Of a DNA stretch of 64,000 bases, positions 57,401-64,000 are shown piece after piece (within the stretch, counting starts at the first letter, position 1; each line of letters starts with the position of its first letter). The DNA is from Hirudinaria manillensis (lineage: Eukaryota; Annelida; Clitellata; Hirudinida; Hirudinidae). The notes beneath the pieces were generated by a model. It did no database searches and was not told the DNA's origin. It saw nothing but the letters and a program-made list of their open reading frames with translations. A program made the translations under genes and the position numbers. The stretch lies in contig CM067527.1 of assembly GCA_034509925.1 (NCBI GenBank), positions 4,393,501-4,457,500 of the forward strand, given 5' to 3'.

Positions 57401-60095
57401 ATATTACCCCTATTACAACATATATTATAAATATTAAACTTAAGATTGTCCTTCCCCAGGTTGGCAAGTTCTTAAAATAATTCTTTGCAGGTTACCAATC
57501 CAACAAAATTGGCATCGTGTGACTTTAACCAAACCCTACGCAGTCCCGATTTTACACATCACCGTTGTATTATTACGCCCGTACTTAGGAATTATATTTT
57601 CACGAATGGTTTGCTATTCAAACCAACCGATCGCAGTCGTTAAATTAATTCGTGAAATAATTAATAATCAATGAAACCGACTCTTGTCGATGATTGGCTG
57701 GGAGACGATCGGTTGCACTATTCTCGTGAATTTCTTGTTTGCGTCGGGAAGGAAAACTTGGAAGCACAACCTTACGGAGTTTAGGTCGATGTTGGAGTTC
57801 GGAGGGGGGTAACCAGCTGTCGATTGTTTAATTCATTAGTTTCCAACTCATCGTTATAGTCGATCGATAATTAAATTCTGTATTCTTATTAAAATTATTA
57901 TTAAAAGTTATAGCTTGAAAATAGCCAAAATACTATAAATCCAGAATGTATCAATAATATAAATGTCACTTTCAAATAAATTTCACTTGTTATAAGTTGA
58001 GCTATTCCATTATTTTCCTAGATGATCTAGTAATGTTACAATTTACTAATAATAAAATAAAACTACCATGGTTACGTTGACCAATATTTACTAATCTTCA
58101 TCATTATAACATATTCATCAAACATGATCATGATCATCAAGTAATCATATTTAATAAAATTTACTAACAAATAAATTAATCGATTAATTATAAATGGCTC
58201 AGGATTAATTAATTAATTAAATTAAATTAATAAAACTGACTGCCAAAAGGATCGACTCTGATGTTTTCTCGAACCTTCAGGTTTTCCTCCACGTCGTGTC
58301 TTTTGCAGCATTGTATGCCAATGTTAGGAAAGGAGCTGATCAAATGACAACTTCTTAATAACATGCATTGATGTCAATCGATTGCACCACCCGGAAGCCA
58401 CGGATGCCGTCATAAATGATGCCAAATGGCTTAAATGTGACAACCGCTCACGTCGTTCGAAGGATAATGACTATTATTAATTAGTTATTATTAATTACAG
58501 ACACGAATCGACATTCCAAAATAAACGATAACATCGTGTTATCGTGCCAATCGTGACCAGCCATTTTACAGATAAACAATCCCAACCCAACGCAGGGTTT
58601 TAAAATGACCACCAGAGCTGTCAAAAACGACTCACATGATGGTCGTCGGATTCTTGACTTTGACGGTGCACACGCCGTCCCTGCAGTCCTGACCCACCAG
58701 GTTGTGGGGGTGCGGCTGGTAGGGTCGATCCTTTGTGACGCACGACACGACCACAATGGCTGCCTGACCTTCGAAGTTGTGGATCTAAAGATGGTTAATT
58801 AATTTTAAGTTCAGTTAATTATTTATATTAATTATTTAAAAATGCAGTAAAACTTACTAATATGATTTAGAATTTATCTATTAGATAACGTTATGAAAGG
58901 TAATAGTATGAATTAATAATATATTTTTTAATAATATATTTAATATAATTAATACATTTGCAGATCCAATCTTTTTAGTAGCCATCTCACCTCATCACGA
59001 TTAAATGTTTATAATCAATGAATAATTCAGCACATTAACATATTCAACATTACCTGATATTAATTCCAACTGAATACAAAACCATGCTCTCGAAATAATT
59101 GCCTCAATTCTACTAATAACTAAGGAGCAGAGGCCCATTTTATTTGAGATACAACGAACCACTTGATCCAGTTGACCATCCGACACAATAATTTATGATT
59201 TCCACAAACTCGACTCGAGCAATTTAATAAATTACCTGATCGATGCTTTCGATAAACTATTTTGAATGCCGACAATGGCACAAATGCAAACCTTTATAGA
59301 GGGATATGTTTTCTTCTCATTTGTGCTGCCTTCACCAGGAATGCTGCCGGCCGACCTTCCCTCGCACTTGTATCTGAATCTGAGTCCTCTCTGTTTTGGT
59401 TGCTCAATAATTGTCACTGAAGGTTCCATTGCTTTGATTGTAGCCCTTGTTAGTGTAAAAAGTTGAATCATGATGCCAATGTGCTTACTTAAATATGTGA
59501 ATTCATTTACCACTATTTGCTGCTTATTTCTGATCTATGTCTGAATATCACAAATAATATTGCTCAGGTGCAACAATTATTACTGAGACCAAGATTAAGA
59601 ACTAGTAATTACTAATCACAAAATCCAGGCAATCATTATAAATACCTTCCAGGTGATTGAATCATCACTCCTCCCTGTCCTCTCTTCATCAAAATCTCTT
59701 TGAGGACATTGATGTCACTGTGTCCATTTCCATCTGGGGGGCAAAATAACATTCTAACAACAATCCTTTGATTTTGAATGCATGCTTTTCTAATCAACGA
59801 TCATTGTTTGACCACATGTCCATGTTATATAAACTCGCAAGATTTTTTATCAGTTACAGGACGTGGATCAAAACCAATCGATAGCAATTGCTTCCCATTA
59901 AGACACGCTAAAATAATCGAGTTCACGATTCGTTCCTAGATTGAACAAATTGGGAACACATCCCAAGTAAAATTATATCAAAATCTATTTAAACAGGAAA
60001 TGTTACAATTTATTTCCTGGTTAGGGGTAAAAAATGGAACACTTCGCAATTTATCGATGGTCGAAATAAACCGAGTATAAAATGGAACCTGTCAT
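54470..60095 (-). CDS. Rel: Rel/NF-kB class II transcription factor
   Basis: Dimeric transcription factor of innate immunity and axis patterning (Dorsal/RelA type), held in the cytoplasm by I-kB and active in the nucleus. Twelve exons: 60095-60089, 59733-59646, 59445-59292, 58784-58636, 58335-58241, 57816-57682, 57176-57078, 56778-56687, 56576-56438, 56213-56109, 55173-55078 and 54924-54470, for 537 residues. The DNA recognition loop [20 protein letters not shown] is intact. It is followed by [39 protein letters not shown], the dimerisation domain start [34 protein letters not shown] and the nuclear localisation run QKRKRKE. The tail has no ankyrin repeats or death domain, so class II. About 40 residues precede the Rel domain. 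The 7-base first coding exon is tentative. Confidence 0.93.
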
Positions 60096-60531
60096 CGCTA
60101 CTAAATTTAGTAACGCCCAGAAATTTCAAGTTTCAAGCTTTGTTGATATACAAGACCGGTCAACTGCCAACGCCGATCCACGAAATTTCCCTTTTCCACA
60201 GGAAATTCTTTCTATAATAGGAACCTCGGGGAAGTACGTATGGTTCAGATAGTGGCTGATATTTTACGTACTACCAAAATATTAAAAAATATTTTTAAAA
60301 TGTATTTTGTTTAAATATATTATTTTTTATTTTGTACCAAAAACTTTACTTGCAAAAATTAAATATTTGTATTTAATCTGTAAAATGTAAGTTATGCGTC
60401 TTATTTTATTAATATATTTAAAAAATATATTAGAGTTGATTTCTGTATATTTCTGCCGCGTGTAAAGTAAATAGTAGGCTGATCAACACTGGAACCATAT
60501 CGTTGTTGCTGCCGAAAATTTGCCTTACGGA
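60096..60531. promoter_or_regulatory. Divergent promoter region Rel / TMED
   Basis: Only about 436 bases lie between the proposed Rel start codon and the TMED start, pointing in opposite directions, so a shared bidirectional promoter is likely. The 14-bp palindrome TACTAAATTTAGTA at about 60099-60112 lies in this space. I see no consensus TATA box correctly placed for either gene. Confidence 0.4.
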
Positions 60532-61814
60532 ATGGAGACGAATTATGCTTTTCTGATGTTTGTGCTATGTAGCCTAAGACACGTTTATTCTGAAGAATTT
60601 ACGTTTGAATTGCCCGACAGGGAAAGAATGTGCTTTACTGAAGTAATAAAAAAGGATGTTTCTTGTAAACTGGAATTTCAGGTTGGTGGGATTTCTTCAG
60701 TGAATTTTTTTGCTCACTATATACGAGATTTATCTACATCACGAAAACGTTCAAGAAAAGAAAAACCTTTACAAATATCATAGCTCTAAAATCGATTAGA
60801 TGGATGAAGTCAATAGCAAGGCTTTTTGACTGCTCTTAGAATGTAAATTGCTAAAATTAAAGACTAGCTGCAATTGCAAATATTGGTCCATAATGAGTTT
60901 AAAATTTTGCTAACTGAAACAAAGTTTTGCCATTATTTGTTTTTAGTCTCCTGAAGGACAAATTGCAATAAATCAGTTTGACTTCAAAGGTTATCTTGGC
61001 TTTGCAGGTGATAGAAGGAGGCAACTACGACGTTGACGTGTTAGTGACATCTCCTACGGGAACAAAAATTTACGACCAGGCAAAGCAGCAATATGATAAT
61101 TTCCACTGGGTGTCCGATTCCGATGGAGAATTCACCTTCTGCTTCAGCAACGAGTTTTCAACCTTCACACACAAATTGGTTTATTTCGACTTCCAAGCAG
61201 GCGACGAGGAGATGCTCCTCCCTCCTTTGGAAGGTCCGACTGCTTTGACTCAGGTTGGTTGGCATGTCAGTTGTGACTATAGAGCACTTAATACAATTTA
61301 TATTTTATCAATTAATTTATCAAAATATTATTAGGTTTCATATCATACCAATTAATTTATTATCCTCTAATAAGATAATATAAAATCATAAGTTTATTAA
61401 TCAGTTTTATTCAACTTTTGAGATCAGCTTTTAATCTATACTAATTACAGAGGATGGTTTACATTTGATGATGTATATATATACATAGTGATTGTTCTAA
61501 TTCATCAGCCTGAATTATCCTCTGCTTGGTAGAGATTTACAAGAGAAACCATTTTTACTTGTTTCAATTATTTTTAACAGTTGGAAGCTTCGATCCAGGA
61601 AATACACAAGAACTTGAAGCAAACAAACAGCTACCAGGTGTATCACAAACTCAGGGAAGCTCAAGGAAGAACATTTGCAGAAGATTTGAACGAGAGAGTG
61701 CAATACTGGTCGATCGGACAGACCGTCGTCATTTTGCTGGCAGGCATCGGACAACTACTCTTACTCAAAAGTTTCTTCACAGAAAAACGAGGGTCGTCTG
61801 GCGTCAGGACGTGA
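60532..61814 (+). CDS. TMED7: p24 family cargo receptor, TMED3/TMED7 type
   Basis: Type I membrane protein that cycles between ER and Golgi in COPI and COPII vesicles as a cargo adaptor. Three exons, 60532-60681, 61008-61253 and 61581-61814, give 209 residues, normal for p24. Visible are a signal peptide (about residues 1-20), a GOLD domain beginning FTFELPDRERMCFTE with its paired cysteines (MCF and VSC) and FTFCFSNEFSTFTHK, a coiled-coil region after the PLEGPTALTQLE junction, a transmembrane helix (about 177-197) and a cytosolic tail KSFFTEKR. The FF and basic residues there are the coat-binding signals of the gamma p24 group. TMED3 and TMED7 are hard to separate, so the symbol is a best guess. 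Both donors are GTTGGT. It points away from Rel and towards the ROR-like gene. Confidence 0.92.
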
Positions 61815-61977
61815 AACTGCCTTGCGATCGCTTCTTATCTGCTTTACTGGCATCGATTTGCTGCGCCATATTTTTTTTCTAGAGTTTCACATTTAATTTC
61901 ATGCTTTTAATTTGAATTTACCTTTTTTTTGTGGTTATTAAGTGTTTAAATGTTATATGAAAAAAAATATTCATGAG

Positions 61978-62186
61978 TTTATTAAGGCTGTGTGTGGAGA
62001 CTGTTGATTTTGAATTTATTAATCCAGCATTTCTTCCAATGATTTCTCTCAGTGTGCCAAAGTGATTGTACGAACAGAAATAATGTGAAAGACAAAGTTT
62101 TTACTCTATTTGATTCAAAAGGAAATAAAATAGAAATACCATCTGTTGAATTGTAACTGAACACAAAATGGCTTATTTACAATAAA
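61978..62186. terminator. Overlapping convergent polyadenylation signals
   Basis: AATAAA at 62181-62186 (plus, for TMED) lies beyond TTTATT at 61978-61983, which reads AATAAA on minus (for the ROR-like gene). If both are used, the two mature 3' UTRs overlap by about 200 bases. Confidence 0.4.
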
Positions 62187-62295
62187 GTGATGGTCAGTTG
62201 ATAACTCTCATCATCTAATCTAATAGTCTCAATACTTGGGACAGCAAAACAACGGCTCAATCTAAAATTAGCACTCAAAACAAAAATGAAAGTCT

Positions 62296-63871
62296 TCAGC
62301 AGGTGTATTGTTTGATGTTCGCCTCGGATCCGTCATCGACCCGTTCACTAAGTGACATGGCGTGGTTGAGACGCGACGGTGAGTTGATGGCACTGGTTGA
62401 CGAAGTCTGATTGCTCGACGTGGCGGGACTTATGTGCTGGGTCTTGATGCCGGACGACTGCTGTGCTCTCGAAAGGACCTGATTCTGAGGATTGTAAGGG
62501 TACGAGTGATGGAGCATGGCATCGTTCATCACCCTGTTTCCGAGCGTGTTGAAGTTTGGCAAGCAAACGTTATTGTTGTAAACTCTAAAGCTTGCGCCTT
62601 CCAAGTTCCTTCTCAGGACCCCGGCTGTAACTCTCTTGCTGGGTTCTGGATGCCAACACTCCTCCACTATTCTGCAGACATCGTCAGGGCATGTGCCTGG
62701 CAACTGTAGCATGGGCTGCTTGCCTTGATTCATTTCCTCCAAGAGTTGCGTATCGGACAGACTGATGTAGGGACGCAGTCCTCCCGATAAAATCTCCCAC
62801 AAGAGGACTCCGAACGACCAAACTTCAGTTGCAGGGCTGGCCTCGGCCATCATGACTCTTTCACTGGGACACCATCTCAAAGGCAGGATCTGACCGCAAG
62901 GACCAACGCAGTAATCAGACTCATATACCTGTCTGGAAACTCCGAGGTTTGTGATGCGGAGATTGCGATCGACTGCCCTTGGCACCAGAACGTTCCTAGC
63001 TGACAAGTCACCGTGATAATAACTGCGTTCAGCCAGATATTCGAATCCTCTTGCCACCTGACAGCAATAGTCAAGAGCAGTCATAAGTTCCAAACCTCCT
63101 ACTCCAGCAGAAAGATGAAGAAGATTCTGCTTCAAATCAACTCCGTCTACCAATTCGAAAAGAATCGACCGAGGTGATCCAACAGGGCAAATGGCCACGC
63201 ATCTCAGAACATTCGGATGGTCGGGACTAAGCGAAGAAAGGGCTCTCATCTCACATTCGAAACGCGATTTTGAAGTCAGATCCGCATGCTCTGACATAGT
63301 AGCAGCTATGACGTGCTGTGGCTGGCTTTGCCTCACCAAAGTAGGGCTCTGCTGATCCAACAACTGAGCAGCATAGACGGGACCAAAATGGCCATTGCCA
63401 ATAGGGTACAAGAAGGTAACGTTTACTCCTGACACGGTACGGACGGGCGAAGAGGCTGAAAATGTCGGTGCAGAAGGAGAAGTAATTGCAGGCTGCTCTT
63501 TGTTGGAGAGGAGAGCCTTGCGTTTGTTGGATTCCAATTCGTGCTGCTGTTTCTTGTCCTTCTTCTGTTGCTGTTGTCGACGACGTCCGTAGAATATTAA
63601 GCCCAGACATCCCGCTAGCAGAATGAGCACCACGGTGGCAGCCACGTACGGCATTTGAGGGAAGCCACCGTTCGATACTGAAAGTCCGTTCGTCGAGATA
63701 AGAATTTAATAACGAATTCAAAGACACGAAGAATCAACGAGATCGTAAAAGCAAACTGCTTGCCTTCGTTTCCAGCGGATATGTGAGGTCCCCACACGCA
63801 CGGCGGTGTTGGCTGATCCATTGAAGTACTGGCGCTACACATGGAGTCTCTTATCAGCAAGTTCTGGTTAT
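62296..63871 (-). CDS. ROR-like receptor tyrosine pseudokinase (partial)
   Basis: Single-pass receptor with an intracellular tyrosine-kinase-like domain; ROR receptors bind Wnt5-type ligands. Two exons lie in the window, 63871-63764 and 63677-62296, and the extracellular part continues past the window end. After a Cys-containing juxtamembrane stretch comes a transmembrane helix (VAATVVLILLAGCLGLIF), a basic Gln/Lys-rich linker, the kinase-like domain, and a tail of about 110 Ser/Asn/Gln-rich residues. The glycine loop IGNGHFGPVY is kept, but the beta-3 lysine is Ala (VIAATM), HRD is HGD, DFG is NLG and APE is PSE. Catalytic activity is therefore unlikely. NLGVSRQVYESDY, LPLRW and GLRPY resemble ROR most; PTK7 and MuSK are alternatives. 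The intron between the exons appears to be GC-AG. Confidence 0.7.
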
Positions 63872-64000
63872 CTATCAAAAGAAATTCAATTTACTCTTCC
63901 TGATGCATCAACAAAACACAAATCATGTTCTATCGCTTATCACTTATCGCTTTTTCCTAACAATTTGAGATATTCGCATTTCTAGGTCGTATCAAAGAGA

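Overview
This is animal (bilaterian) nuclear DNA. It is AT-rich, every gene is split by spliceosomal introns, and the genes belong to metazoan families: an Engrailed homeobox gene, a class II Rel/NF-kB factor and a ROR-like receptor tyrosine kinase. I cannot name the species. The engrailed homeodomain is clearly recognisable but has many substitutions against the family. Simple triplet repeats (ATC/GTC, TTA) are abundant around engrailed. I built gene models by hand, using protein-family alignment as I remember the families, GT-AG signals and reading-frame phase. In every complete multi-exon model the exon lengths sum to a multiple of three.

Layout. 1-1.2 kb: nothing recognised. 1.2-10.0 kb (-): engrailed, two coding exons around a 7 kb repeat-rich intron. 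10-14.8 kb: upstream region of engrailed with promoter motifs, simple repeats and short denser islands. 14.8-19.8 kb (-): GTF2H4 (TFIIH p52), 14 exons. 21.0-24.4 kb (+): an SLC25 mitochondrial carrier, 5 exons. 26.2-35.7 kb (+): ALDH1L (10-formyltetrahydrofolate dehydrogenase), 27 exons. 36.0-37.5 kb (-): an SLC35E3-like nucleotide-sugar transporter, 6 exons. 38.4-50.3 kb (+): KDM5/Lid histone H3K4 demethylase, 32 exons. 51.4-53.4 kb (+): an unrecognised 197-residue single-pass membrane protein with a PPPY motif, 5 exons. 54.5-60.1 kb (-): Rel/NF-kB, 12 exons. 60.5-61.8 kb (+): TMED3/7-type p24 cargo receptor, 3 exons. 62.3 kb to the window end (-): a ROR-like receptor pseudokinase, truncated by the window edge.

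The genes are mostly unrelated housekeeping and developmental loci, so I see no operon-like functional cluster. Three gene pairs are divergent (GTF2H4/SLC25, SLC35E3/KDM5, Rel/TMED) and three are convergent (ALDH1L/SLC35E3, PPPY protein/Rel, TMED/ROR-like). Two results stand out. First, 5' splice sites have a pyrimidine at position +3 in about half of about 96 introns, which is rare in most animals. Second, the small PPPY membrane protein was pieced together from very short exons. Also notable are a receptor kinase domain missing its catalytic lysine and DFG aspartate, two SUMO-interaction-like motifs at the KDM5 C terminus, and a five-unit hairpin repeat array between convergent genes.
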